The notes beneath the pieces are model-generated. The model was not told the DNA's origin. It worked only from the letters and a program-made list of their open reading frames with translations, and made no database searches. This document shows positions 47,134-58,800 of a stretch of DNA of 64,000 nucleotides, one piece after another. The stretch comes from Aldrovandia affinis (taxonomy: Eukaryota; Chordata; Actinopteri; Notacanthiformes; Halosauridae): positions 2,772,418 to 2,836,417 of the forward strand of contig JAINUG010000049.1 in assembly GCA_029706075.1 (NCBI GenBank), in the 5' to 3' direction. A program made the position numbers and the translations under genes. Position 1 is the first letter of the stretch, and every line of letters starts with the position of its first letter.

Positions 47134-47760
47134 GTGAGGTTTTCAGAGTGTGGTTAATCAGGTGAGCGTTGGCTTTTTCATTAGTTAATATTGGTTAATC
47201 ATCTAATCAAATTATTGCGACTTTTTGTTTTCAAATTAATATTGGAAATTAAGATTATACTACATTTAATTGTACTAGTCATGATTTTAATGACTAACTA
47301 CTCTTATAGAAGAGTCGTAATCTGTTGAATCTCCACCTTTATCTGAGTTGGGATAAGTTATAGTGGTTCAGTGTGGCTCAGTAGGTAGAGCATGGTGCTC
47401 ACAACGGTTAGGTTGTGGGTTCAATTCCCATTGGGACAACGTGTACTGTACGTCTGCTAAATGGCATATATTATATTATTATAAGCCATGTTTTTTAACC
47501 AATGCGAAGACCACATTTTATGACATACACACAAATGTTACAATGAGATTAAAAGTTTGTGTATTGGTTGGAATTATGTGTTGTGCTCCTGTTATTTTAC
47601 TTTCCAGTTACTGAATGCGAAAACGCACACTTTTAAATTATCCACTGCCATGATGCCTGGCATCTGCAGTAGATGGCATGACGCGAATGTGTGCTTGTGC
47701 AGTACTGCAGCGACAGTATGAAGCGAATATGTCTGTGTAGTGCTGTATTCGAACCCTAAG
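47134..47760. other. Spacer 12-13 with second donor-like site and SINE
   Basis: Starts with the second donor-like sequence at 47159-47167, then AT-rich DNA with the tRNA-like SINE at 47363-47470. No gene. Confidence 0.6.
47363..47470 (+). mobile_element. tRNA-derived SINE
   Basis: A-box-like TGGCTCAGTAGGTAGAGC and B-box-like GGGTTCAATTCCC are spaced as in a tRNA, and the tail CGTCTGCTAAATGGC is the teleost SINE end. The tail rules out a functional tRNA gene. Confidence 0.65.
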
Positions 47761-47775
47761 TGCCGCTGTTGATCA
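47761..47775 (+). promoter_or_regulatory. CSE-type promoter element of variable exon 13
   Basis: TGCCGCTGTTGATCA, 278 bp before ATG 48054 and 239 bp before ATG 48015. The flanks resemble neither group A nor group B closely. Confidence 0.82.
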
Positions 47776-48053
47776 CGAGAGGGATACTTTGTAGACGCAC
47801 TTCAAAGGACCTCCCACATAACTACGCTGTACTGGAGGCGGAGAAGCGCAGTCTATATCATACACAGTGAGTGAATCACACCAAGGGACCGTGCAGGGGA
47901 ACAATTTTATGGCGTTTTACTTTCATGTTGAAAAAGATTCCCAAGAATACGTCACAGAAAAGGATACAATCGTTACCCATCTCACATTTTTAGGTTTTGA
48001 ACATTTATTTATGGATGCATGATAAATCTGTTGCTTGCCCACGGGAAATCGAC

Positions 48054-50456
48054 ATGGAAGCGAAAAACCTGGTCCTGAGATGTCCATTGTACCCGCTTCT
48101 TTGTGTGTTTCTGATTCGTGCAGCGTCCGGCCAGGTTCGCTACTCCATTCCGGAAGAAATGGCCGTGGGCTCCTTTGTAGGGAACATAGCGAAAGATCTC
48201 GGATTGGATGCTAACCGACTGACTTCAGGGCGAGCTCGGATATTCACCGCGGGCAGCAGTGAGTACGTGGAGCTGGACAGGGAGAAAGCGCAGCTGATTG
48301 TGAAAGAGAGAATAGACAGGGAGCAGCTCTGTGGGGAGACGTCTGCGTGCAGCTTCAGTTTCGAAGTTATTCTTGAAAACCCAATGGAGCTCTATCGTAT
48401 TACCGTGGAAATATTAGATATCAACGACAATAGCCCAGTTTTTCCTCGAACTGAAATTAAATTGGAAATAAGCGAGTTGGCCGGACCGGGAGCGCGCTTC
48501 TCTCTGGAAAGCGCTGTTGACCCAGACGTTGGAATAAACAGCCTCCAGAGCTATTCTCTCCACCCGACAGATCATTTCACTTTAAAGAGGCTCAGTCGAT
48601 CAGGGGGTAGTAAAAACGTAGAGATGGTCCTGCAGGTTCCCTTAGACAGAGAAAAGCAAGGCCATCAGTACTTAACGTTGACTGCTGTTGATGGTGGTAA
48701 TCCAAAACGGTCCGGCACGGTAAAAATCCATATTGTGGTCCTCGATGCGAACGACAATTCGCCAGTGTTTAGCCAGGCAGTTTACCGAGGATCCGTGCCA
48801 GAAAATGCAGCTATCGGGACATTAGTAACAGCAGTAAGTGCAACAGACGCCGATGGCGAATCACATGATAATGTAGAGTACGATTTTGAGCATACTGCAT
48901 CGAATATAAGAGAGCTTTTCACGATAGATGCGTTCACTGGCGAAATACGAGTATCTGGAAAATTAGATTTTGAAAAAAACAAATTGTACGAGATCAAAAT
49001 ACAAGCTAAAGACCAAGGAGGGTTATTCGATTCGACTGAAGTAATTATAGATGTCCTCGACGTTAATGACAATTCTCCCAAAATAACGTTAATGTCATTC
49101 TCTAGCACGCTGGCGGAGGACGCAGCTCTCGGAACTGTGGTCGCTATGATTAACGTGCAGGACCTGGATTCTGAAGAGAACAGCAAAGTCACGTGCGCAA
49201 TTGATCGGAGCCTGCCTTTCAAAATGGAATCGTCATTAACTAACTATTACAGTCTTGTAACGGATTCAGTCTTGGACAGAGAACAGATACCAGAATATAA
49301 CATCACAATTACCGCAGTAGACGGAGGTATTCCGCCTCTCTCGAGCAAGCAAACCTTGACCATAAAGATATCGGATGTGAACGATCATGCACCGCAGTTT
49401 GAACACGAAACGTACAATGCTTACGTGATGGAAAATAACTCACCATCCGCATCTCTCTATTCCCTGAAAGCACAAGACGCCGACTGGGGAGCTAATGCTC
49501 GTGTATCTTATTTTATTGAGGGGGGTACTTTGCATGGATCTCCGCTGACTACTTACGTTTCGATTAATTCAGACAGCGGTGTACTTTACGCAGCGAGGCC
49601 TTTCGATTACGAACAAATCAAATATTTTAAAATAGTCGTTAAAGCTCAAGATGGGGGCTCTCCTCCACTCAGTAGTAATGCGACAGTGCACATATTTATC
49701 CAAGACCAGAATGATAACGCGCCTCAGGTTCTCTACCCAGTACAGACTGGTGTCTCTCTGGTGGCTGAAATGGTGCCTCGTTCAGCAGATGTTGGCTATC
49801 TTGTCACTAAAGTGGTCGCTGTTGATGTGGACTCTGGACAGAATGCCTGGCTCTCATATAAACTGCTGAAATCGACAGATAGGGCGCTGTTTGAAGTGGG
49901 CTTACAGAATGGAGAAATAAGAACTTTACGCCAGGTCACCGATAAAGATGTTGTGAAACAAAGACTTACTGTTGTAGTGGAGGACAACGGGCAGCCCTCT
50001 CGCTCAGCTACAGTCAATGTGAACGTGGCGGTGGCGGACAGTTTTCCGGAAGTGCTCTCGGAATTTACTGACTTTACGCACGACAAGGAATACAACGACA
50101 ATCTGACTTTTTACTTAGTGTTGGCCTTGGCTGTGATTTCATTTCTTTTTATCGTGTCAATCATCGCCATAGTGTCAGTAAAATTCTACAGATGGAGACA
50201 GACTAGATTATTTTATAAATCCAATACAAATCTCCCAGTTATACCGTACTATCCACCTCTTTACGCAGACGTAGGTGGTACCGGGACCCTGCAGCACGTG
50301 TATAATTACGAGGTGTGCAAAACTACTGACTCGAGAAAGAGCGATATGAAGTACGTCAGACCTTGCAGTCAGAGCATCATTAGCCTGGACGCCAGTGGAA
50401 CCCAAACACTGTCACATGTGCAGGAGAAAAGGGCCAATGAGGATTCAGAGAATCAG
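48054..50456 (+). CDS. pcdhg: Clustered protocadherin, gamma-type, variable exon 13 (distinct, 3'-most)
   Basis: Encodes 801 residues from MEAKNLVLRCPLYPLL. ATG 48054 is chosen because it gives an ordinary signal peptide (about 1-26, AASG|Q). In-frame ATG 48015 is possible, and the frame opens with a TTG at 47997. The linkers are DINDNSP, DANDNSP, DVNDNSP, DVNDHAP (His in the EC4 linker) and DQNDNAP. EC1 has LCGETSAC. EC1-EC5 are the most divergent of the set, yet EC6 and the tail are the shared type. The juxtamembrane motif is VKFYRWRQTR, lacking the cysteine that the other twelve have (VKCYRWRR). The donor is CAG|GTGAGC at 50456/50457; an inverted-repeat element begins 16 nt after the exon end. 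Confidence 0.93.
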
Positions 50457-50471
50457 GTGAGCGTTTGAGTG

Positions 50472-51583
50472 GTAGGGGAGACTGGGGACGGTTGCAACAC
50501 TTTTTGCATTTTTCTCAGTTACTCAGAGACTAGTTGGACTAGACCAACCAAATTGTAATATATTAAAGTTACATCTGTCTACTAATTACCCATACCATTT
50601 AAAGATGATCACATATGACATATAGTTCACAATATTCATTTGAATGGAAGAAGTCAGGTGTTGCAACTGACCCCAAGCCTAGTATTTCCATGAAAATTAC
50701 AGTTATTGAGCTTTGTTTGTTTATGCGTAGAACATAGGTCTACCTTACATCAATGTGCAGATGTTGCCAGGTACGCTATTCAGACAGGAAGAATAGACCC
50801 ATTTGCAATGTAACAAACAAGTTACAACTTTTATTTAATATTTATTTCAGTACAAAACTGCAACTGCAAGGCTGACCAGCAAACCTTGTTTGAAATCAGC
50901 AGTGAACTGTTCAAATAATTTTAATTTAATTAGACATAAAAAAATAGATTTTCTTCCTACTCCAGTGAACGTAAACTTACTATTAGCTAATGGACCATTA
51001 CATCACTTTAGGTAAACAACAACAAAAAAACACTGGCTTACATGGGAAGACAACAGTTGATACATTTTTATATTTGGGAGAACTATCCTTTTAAAATAAT
51101 TGTATATTAAGACACTTTTATTATTGCTTTCTCCATTAGGAAAAGCGGGACCTAATGTCCTTTTTGTTGTTGTTGTGTGGTCTGTTTGATATGTCTGCTT
51201 AGCTTAGGGACAGCAACAACAACATGTTGCAACTGTCCCCAACCCCAACAGCCATGACAAAACCTCATGTGCTAACTAAACACAACAACCTTGATACATG
51301 CTAATCATGTCACTTAGAAGTCAACAACACATTGATTCAAACTAAGTACATTTGGATTAGTTCATGCAAAATACAGCTCATAAAAAATTACTTTCACAGC
51401 TCCAAAACAAATTTGTCAATAAATCCAGAATCAGAGGTCGAACGTGGCTCCTTTCTTCCATGTGGGGGGAGGGTCTAACTGAGCATCTGTACTATGAGTT
51501 CCATCACTCTAGCATGTTTCTGCTTGGTGTAATAAGACTTGTTTCAACTGCCCCTTGTTGCAACTGTCCCCAGTCTCCCCTAC
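50472..51583. mobile_element. Non-autonomous DNA transposon with 28-bp terminal inverted repeats
   Basis: The ends at 50472-50499 and 51556-51583 are inverted repeats that agree at 27 of 28 positions (GTAGGGGAGACTGGGGAC at the outside). Internal copies of GTTGCAACTG-CCCC occur near 50659-50675 and 51226-51242, as sub-terminal repeats do in DNA transposons. No transposase frame is visible. No clear target duplication is seen. The family is not assigned. Confidence 0.7.
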
Positions 51584-52370
51584 ATAGTGGGAATAATTGG
51601 TTGTTGATTGATTTGCTTATTGCTTTACATTCTTGTGGATGTAGATAGATTGGGTAGGTAGGGCCTGTTTATACCGCATTATAAAAATAGACACACACTT
51701 TCTGTCAGCAGGACTGAAGATATTTCTCTATCCTTTTTTTGTAGTTCATGATTTATCTCAAGATGTTTGTGTTAAAATTCAAGTTATATATCACCGGTCA
51801 CAAGCTGTGCATATTTTCATTTCGATGTAATGTGTCTGGAGGAAGTAGGTAATTGAGTCCTTTTTTTTGTGATCAAATGTTTTTTATTATTCTTTTTTTC
51901 TAAACATACAACACAACCCCCCACCCCAATCTCCCACCCCGCCACCCCAGGACCATTCAAGAAATCATAATTAAACAGAGTCAAAGTAAAAAACTTTTGA
52001 ACTCATTGGCTGCGTGAGTCCACATGGAAATACTCTCCTGGTAATTGGGTCCTTATTTTTATCTTTGGAACATTTTGTCCACTTCATAGGGTTGATATGG
52101 GGAATGCGTTTCTATGGTAATATGCCACTGTTCTTTAGAATATATGACTTGTTCGGTTAGCAGATATCCATATCCAGGACTTCTAACATAATACAATTGC
52201 ACATGTTATTTGTTTATACAGTACAGTTGTGTATTTACTGAAGAATCTTAGGATCTTGCTGAAAATTACATTGGCTCCTCCCAGGAATCAAATTAACAAC
52301 CCCTGAAACAATCCCCTAGCCTCACTGTTTATCACTGCTGATTCTGGGTCTTAGTGTTTGTGTTATAACA
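51584..52370. other. Non-coding, low-complexity stretch
   Basis: AT-rich DNA with a C-rich stretch at about 51917-51952. No gene, promoter or repeat family recognised. Confidence 0.5.
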
Positions 52371-52373
52371 CAC

Positions 52374-52450
52374 ATTTTTATCCAAGACCAGAATGATAAC
52401 GCACCTCAGATGCTCTACCCAGTACAGACTGGTGTCTCTCTAGTGGCTCA
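52374..52450 (+). pseudogene. Relic of a protocadherin variable exon (EC5/EC6 junction)
   Basis: In one open frame the sequence reads IFIQDQNDNAPQMLYPVQTG then VSLVA, matching the EC5-EC6 junction of the exons upstream with few changes. Homology ends abruptly on both sides. No other part of an exon is seen nearby. It is either the remnant of a lost variable exon or a captured fragment. Confidence 0.8.
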
Positions 52451-54870
52451 TAAGAATATGAGTAAGTAAATATTGTTCATAATGATTGCGTCAATGCTGC
52501 ACAGACCATGTGATTCTGGTTTGAGTTAGTGAATTCAAAGGGAACTCATTTATGATGGAACTGAAGGTGTAATGCACATAGGCAGACACACACACACACA
52601 CACACACGCACAATATCAAAGCGTAATGCATGAGATAATCAATATCACTGCTACCTTGTTGAGGACTTGTTGAGGGCCTTTTGAGGGACACTGTTGGGAC
52701 CCCATCACAGCAGGTTACAGTGCACCATAGACACATTAAGCCCAGGGTGAGACGTGAGTGACAGATGCTTTATGGGGTATATTTAGTGTTTTAGTCATAG
52801 AAAAGTAAAGCAAAATCATCAATGTTGACTTAAAGCAGTAAGCTACCATGCCATGCAGGGCTACTTACAGGCCAGGTGAGCAGTAAGGGATGCATGTGTG
52901 TTCACCTGTGTGTGGACACCTGTCCATTAACCCCCCTCCCCTACCAGGGCAGGTGTCACCTGCAGCCCAGTGCTGAGAGAGGGGCTGTGCAATCACTGCA
53001 CTGGGGTCATCACTGCTGGTTTCCATGCCATTCAGACACGCTGAGCTGCTGCAGCTCCTGACCCAGTTTTCCTCTAGCACACACACCGCTGTCATGTTCC
53101 TGTAATGTAGCAGTGAGCCAGAGATGTGACGCTGCTGAAGGAGATGAAGTAGCATCTTTACGAGTACAGGGATCTGGTTGACAATGCAGCGTGGGTACTG
53201 TACGGGTAACGAATACGGTACACACCCTCTTACTGCAGTTAAAAATAAAAATAAAAGTCAATGTCAAGCAAAACCACTGCAGACATCATATAGGAAGACG
53301 GACTGTCAAGAGCTATTTAAAAGAGCCGCTTCAGGTGCTCAGTAGAGCTGCTTAAAGATGTGGTACATGTTGTGATACAAGAGTCACAACGTGATACAGA
53401 TCACAATTTCAGGTTCGCGATGTGATGCATCTCATAGCGTGAGGAATATCATGATACTTTGCTTCAGTATACTAGTAAATGACATACACTCAAATGCATG
53501 TAGGTTAACTTGCCTGTATATTGCACTTGTAATTCTGTACGTAGCAAAACCTTGCTTGTGGACATTAAGTTGGTAACCCGTTCTAGCCCAAATAACACAT
53601 TGTATATGTTGCATTGGCTTAGATTCAGTGACATCCAACCACCTAGTGTGCACTCTCGATGCATGGTTGATGCAAGGTGACCCCTCAAATGATAGTAGTG
53701 CTGTAAATAAGAAAATAGGTGATGCTAAGATTGATAAATAATCAACGTTCAAGATGGCATGCTCGGGAAAGTGCATTTGCTATTGCACAAACTGGTTCTG
53801 TAAGTGCAAAACCCAGTCTCATACATTATAATAAAGCCACCATACGCTGCATTTGCCACTAGTGGGGTCATTAACATTTGAAGGCTCAGCGTTTTACGAT
53901 GTGGGAGGAAATGCAGAACACATGGCATTCCAAGTGCCCGCATAAAAGTCAGGAGAGATTATTCCTCACGGTGTGAATCTGAGATCAAAAGACTGCGCGG
54001 TTCAGCTGGGTTAACATGTCATAAAGTCGTATCACACTTACAGTGCCATTAGTCCGGTGTGCAGCACACAGGGGGGGTTACTGAGGCACTGTTATGGGGG
54101 CTTGGCGGGAGGAAACAGAGCAGCCCCTGCCCCACCAGCGTGGCGAGCGGACCGGACCTAGAATGAACCCACGTCTGTCTGCAAGCAATCTGTCACACAT
54201 CTGCCCTCGTTATCGCTGCGTTCTAATGGCTGAATCGTGGTGCTGAGAATCATTACAGAGCGGTTTTGTGAGTGGCTGTTGTAAACCCTCAAGCTCTGCC
54301 ACATTCTTGGTGCCTGATTAAACCCTGGTCTGTATCCTGCGAGCGCGCGCGGGGGGAAACGACTTCCCTTCTCAGGCCTGTCAGTAGACAGATGTTAGCA
54401 TTTGAGCTGGAACTTCCTGCCCCGCGCTGGGAGACCACGGGTAAAAGACTGGGTTTCGGGCCCAGTGCGAACTCTGCGGTCACTGGTGAGCTCTTGCGGT
54501 CACCGGGAGGACAACAGCAGGCCTGTGTGGCCTGGTGCTAATGTACACGATGGGAAGGTTTTCTTCAATTCTGCATCCGCGGGTACGGGCCCGCGCGATA
54601 CTGAGAGCTGACCCCCGACCCGATGAATGGGCTTGTGTGTGAAGGGTTCTTTCTGCCAAGCTGCTGACAAAAGTGACATGGATACTTCCAGAATTTTCTG
54701 CTGCAGGTGAAGTGATGTGTGTACCTGTTTCTCAGGATGGCGATTGACACCTGTGATCTTCCAATGCAGAGGCTCAGGGCTCAATCTGAACCCTGTTTCT
54801 AGTCTCAGATTGCACACTAATCCCAGCAGTCACTTTCCTACACAGAGACCTGGATTAGAGATTTGAGATA
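52451..54870. other. Non-coding region, no gene supported
   Basis: Contains a short (CA)n run at about 52585-52610. Open frames on both strands (for example 52865-53155 minus, 54272-54541 plus, 54500-54817 minus) have no recognisable domains or splice context. Sequence near 53360-53460 with repeated GATACA/ATGATAC-like words may be an old repeat. No constant exon of protocadherins was seen. Confidence 0.5.
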
Positions 54871-54888
54871 CCAAAGTGAGAGATACAG

Positions 54889-54939
54889 GTGTGTGTGTGT
54901 GTAATACCCCCACTAGTGTTTCACAGTGTGTAATCCTGC

Positions 54940-54972
<33 letters not shown>

Positions 54973-55012
54973 TGTAATACTGCCACTAGTGTCTCACAGT
55001 GTGTAACCCTGC

Positions 55013-55046
<34 letters not shown>

Positions 55047-55081
55047 CACCCACTCCAGTGTCTCACAGTGTGGAACCCTAC

Positions 55082-55139
<58 letters not shown>

Positions 55140-55281
55140 TACTCCACTAGTGTCTCACAGTTTATAACCCTGCAGGTGTGTGTGTGTGTAATACTCCACT
55201 AGTGTCTCACAGTGTGTAACCCTGCAGATGTGTGTGTGTGTGTGTTGTGTGTGTAACACCCCCACTAATGTCTCACAGTGC
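54889..55281. repeat. Compound minisatellite with embedded (GT)n
   Basis: About six tandem units, each made of a GT run of varying length followed by a conserved block of the type CACTAGTGTCTCACAGTGTG and AACCCTGCAG. Unit length varies from about 50 to 90 bp because of the GT run. Confidence 0.9.
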
Positions 55282-55925
55282 AGTTCTTGTGGCTCCTGCA
55301 GTGGCCCTGGCAAAGTGGAAGGCTTATCCTGTTATGATGTCCAGAAATGGACATCACCGCAAATGGCATTAAACAAACAGGATTATGTGTTGTCTGAGTT
55401 CATGTTTTGACTGGAATAGTCATTTGGGCCTGTGTGGCTTTCTGCTTTTGCAGGTAGTTGCTCTCGGTCTGATTTACATTTCACTCATCAATACTAAGTG
55501 ATTTTAAACCAATGACCTCTGATGCAGTTCAGTTAGCGTATCGGTTATACTAGCATCTGAATCTCTGTCTCATATTGTATCTTTCCTTTCATGCGCGCCT
55601 TTGGTTTGTCAGAAATGTCAACAGCATTGTCACTGTCAAACAAAGCCCAGCTCATTCTGGGTGTCAGTAATCAAGTGTGCATGGTTCAAAAATAGAACCC
55701 AAGCTTTTGAACAAAATTAGATCAAATAGAAATTAGAATCATATTGAGGTTTTAACTCTTTAATTTTGATGAATGACATTGTCATTGTGCATTAACATTG
55801 TGGGATGGGAACATTTCGAAAAGCGAATCACGTCCCATTCCGTGTGTGTTTTTCTGTGTACGTAACAAACAGTCCCAAAATACACAATACAGGAACACTA
55901 TCGACGCATAGCATATTTAATGCAT
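55282..55925. other. Non-coding, nothing recognised
   Basis: Mixed-composition sequence without a supported open frame or repeat. Confidence 0.45.
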
Positions 55926-56185
55926 AAACTGTGCTGCCGCAAATAATGCACAAACAATACTACAACACACAAAACACGAACTACTTTCACAGGCAATACA
56001 GTACTAACACACAATGCACAAATAGTATTGCCATAAACAATGCGCGTACATTATTGCCACACACAATGTGCAAACTGCTGCCACAAAAAATACACAAACT
56101 GTACTACCACACACAAAACACAAACAAGACTTTAACACAGAACACATAAATTGCACATCCACACACAATACCACAAAGCCCTTTT
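55926..56185. repeat. Degenerate tandem repeat, CACACAATGCACAAAC-like
   Basis: Irregular units of roughly 30-37 bp built on the words TATTGCCACACACAATG and CACAAACT, strongly diverged. They cause the short open frames on both strands here. Confidence 0.55.
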
Positions 56186-56332
56186 GGCACAATGGTATTG
56201 AATATGATGTTGTGTCTTTCTTTGTGCGCTCTCCCTCCCTCTCACCCTCTCAATGTGATGAAATTATTGCACACTAAAGGATGAAACGGCATCAGTGTTA
56301 TTACTGTGAGCACAGCTGGCCTCTGTGAATAG

Positions 56333-56368
56333 AGACACACACACACACACACACATGCACACACGCAC
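56333..56368. repeat. (AC)n microsatellite
   Basis: Short AC run followed by impure CACACGCACA. Confidence 0.85.
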
Positions 56369-57515
56369 AACAGCGTCTGTGAACACAGAGACACACAGCA
56401 CAACCCATGATTTTTCTCCGAAGGGGGAGACAGAGAAACTTGATCACCCTGGACAGGAAAAGCATTCTGAGGTTCCGATCCCAATGCTGAGGGAGGGAAA
56501 GCGAGCCCATCTTGGGGGGGCGGATGTGGGTATTGAGGTGGACAGGAAAGGGGCTTCAGGGGGCTGTCCCATCTGTTTCATCCATCCAGGCTGCTGGAAG
56601 AAGCCAAAAGGCTGTGGTTATATCATCAAACCAACCTCACACTGCCAGCGTCAGATGGGCCTGTGGGATGTGCTTTATTTTTACACCGCTGGCCAAGCTT
56701 GTGCGGCAGTATTAAAGTGGGAACAGTGAGTCACTCACCCTGCCCTCCCTTTGTGTGAAAGCCCACACCGTCACATGACCTGTGTCAGTGTTCTCCCGAT
56801 GCTGTTCCGGCTCTGGTCTGATCGGCTCCTCTGCCACCCCCTCTCATCCCCCTCCAGAGCGGCAGTGCAGAGACAAAGAGAGAGAGGGCTGGTGTGGGGA
56901 AGGGGGAGAGAGGGAGAGAGGATGGGGGAGAGATGGAGTGAGAAAGGGGGAGAGATGGAGTGGTACAGATGCAGAGACTGGTATAATGATATATTTATAT
57001 ATATATTTTCTGTGCTCAACAGAGACCTTTCTTTCTGCCTGGGACAAATAAACTACCGTAGTGAACTGTAGTAGAACAAAAGTAGATGTATCGAGGATAG
57101 AATGGACACGTTGAATCAACGTTGAAATGAAATCATTTGCATCTTGATATTCCTCCCAAGAGTTTTCCCAGCAGCTGAATTGAAATCGGATGGGCTTTGC
57201 AGAGAGTGACGTGGATAAGAGTTGATTAGTTCCGGAGTTAGGGACTTGAGTCTTTGGCCCAGCAGCTCTCTTGTGTCAAATATCCTCAGTTCGAAACTCG
57301 CTGCGGGCAGAACCAACTCAGTTACATGTGCACATGGTCAAGTCACACATTTGCTGTTAAGTACACTACCCTTTTATTACTTCCAGTTGTCTGGTTTTGG
57401 ATAAACGATGCTTTGGGTCATTGTCCCTTCAGCTTGCCTCACAATGAAGTGAAGACAGATATTTTGCCCCTGATGGAGTGATACACCCATAGCTAGGTCT
57501 ATACTGGTGTTAGAC
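56369..57515. other. Non-coding with a purine-rich tract
   Basis: A GA-rich, strand-asymmetric tract lies at about 56868-56962. Open frames such as 56325-56729 (+) lack recognised domains and span the AC run, so none is called a gene. Confidence 0.5.
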
Positions 57516-57665
57516 TGTGTGTTAGCCTCCGCGTGTGTGGGCATTAGCTTCATTATGTGTGCCTGTTAGTCTCAGTGTGTTCAGGCATTTGTCTCAGTGT
57601 GTGAAAGCATTCATTTCAGTGTGTACAGGTATTAGTCTCAGTCTGTGCAGGCAATTGTCTCTGGA
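57516..57665. repeat. 22-bp degenerate minisatellite
   Basis: Units of the form TCTCAGTGTGTTCAGGCATT plus 2 nt recur about five to six times with substitutions. A single further unit-like stretch occurs near 60184-60206. Confidence 0.7.
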
Positions 57666-57689
57666 CAATATTTAGGGTGAACACTCAAA

Positions 57690-58800
57690 TTTAAATTCAA
57701 ATCGCTTTATTTGTCTGTGAGGGAACATCTTGTGTGGCAAATGGCATCATGTTCACAATCATAACTCCCATAATTCATAAATAAAATACAGTCACCAGTG
57801 ATGTAAACTGAAGACATTCAGTGCAGAGAAATATAATATTCACATACGTGGAGTTTGTACAGAATGTCAAATTGATATCAAGCATGCAAGACGGCAGTAA
57901 TAGGCTGCTGGTAAAAACAGCAATTATAATGCATTGGCAAATGAAATATGATATGATGCTACACCAAATTTAGTAATTTTTTGAGTGAAATGGCAAGCCT
58001 TATGTATAATAATACTGAAATGGGACTAAAATACAGTGGCAGTAAACACTGCTGCAGCCAAAGTCGTGGCAATCAAGGTCAGCAATGCTTTCTTTTGTGT
58101 TAAAGAAAAGTTTATTTTGTGTCTTTTGTGTTGCCGGGGCAGCAGTGGCTCAGTGGATAGCAACATGGGCTGGCAAGCGAAGGGCAAGCCAACAAATAAG
58201 TAATGAAGAGGAAACCAGAGGGAGGGTTAGTTCACTTCCTGGGGCACTGCCCAAGTGTCCTTGAGCAAGTTACAGAAACCCTAAAACTGCTCCAGGGGCA
58301 CCAAACTATGGCTGACCCTGCGCTCCGACCTCTCTGATGGAATACATATGTATAGTGATGTATGTGTGTGTGTATCTAGGACAGATAAGACGAAAGAGAA
58401 AATCCTGTCGAAGAGAGTCTTACCCTTACAGAGAAATCACATAAATTCTGCACGTGATTCACATGTGTTTTTTTTTACATTGCACACTTGATTCACATGT
58501 AAACCACGCATTGTCACATCACATTTACTTCACAGGTCTTCACATGTGATCACATACTGTATGTGCATATGTTTTTTTTTACATTTCACGTGTGAAATTC
58601 ATGTCATTTTCCATTAGTGTAAAAGTAAGTTTATGATAAATTGTAGCCTCTAGGTACTTGTGCCCTTTGACTGACTCTATTATTTGGCCATCGACTTGCA
58701 GGGCTGATAAATTCTGCCAACGACGTATGAAATCTGTGACCGTGTCAGCAGTCTTGGAAGCAATGAAGTCCAGCTAGTTCTCTGTACACCAATGTACAGA
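57690..58800 (-). mobile_element. Degraded LINE (L2-like) relic
   Basis: On the minus strand near 58640-58780 a decayed frame reads CTEN, stop, LDFIASKTADTVTDFIRRW, then VDGQIIESVKGHKYLEATI. This follows the pattern C-x-E-N-x-L-x-x-N-x-S-K-T-x-x-x-V-x-D-F-x-R-R and E-x-V-x-x-x-K-Y-L-G known from the reverse-transcriptase end of L2/CR1-type elements. At 57690-57735 the minus strand ends ACAAATAAAGCGATTTGAAT, as L2 3' ends do. A SINE interrupts the middle. The elements' identity as one copy is inferred. Confidence 0.4.
58133..58345 (+). mobile_element. tRNA-derived SINE, diverged
   Basis: A-box-like AGTGGCTCAGTGGATAGC is followed by a body with GGGGCACTGCCCAAGTGTCC and TTGAGCAAGTTACAG, and CTGCTCCAGGGGCACC. 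These words are shared with common fish SINEs. The B box is poor. Confidence 0.55.

Noticed and set aside
47363-47440. A possible tRNA gene
   Set aside because: The A and B boxes are followed by the SINE tail CGTCTGCTAAATGGC, and the acceptor ends do not pair well.
2308-50456. CRISPR-like or other regularly spaced repeat array
   Set aside because: The periodicity of about 4 kb reflects tandem protocadherin exons with their promoters in an animal genome.
2308-50456. Assignment to the beta cluster (single-exon genes)
   Set aside because: Every exon ends at a good splice donor in the same phase (except exon 12), and the TTDSRKSD tail is gamma-like; beta genes end with their own stop. Alpha is less likely on tail sequence, but this was judged by eye only.
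56325-56729. A 134-codon frame as a candidate gene
   Set aside because: It starts in an AC microsatellite, has no recognisable domain and no splice or promoter context.
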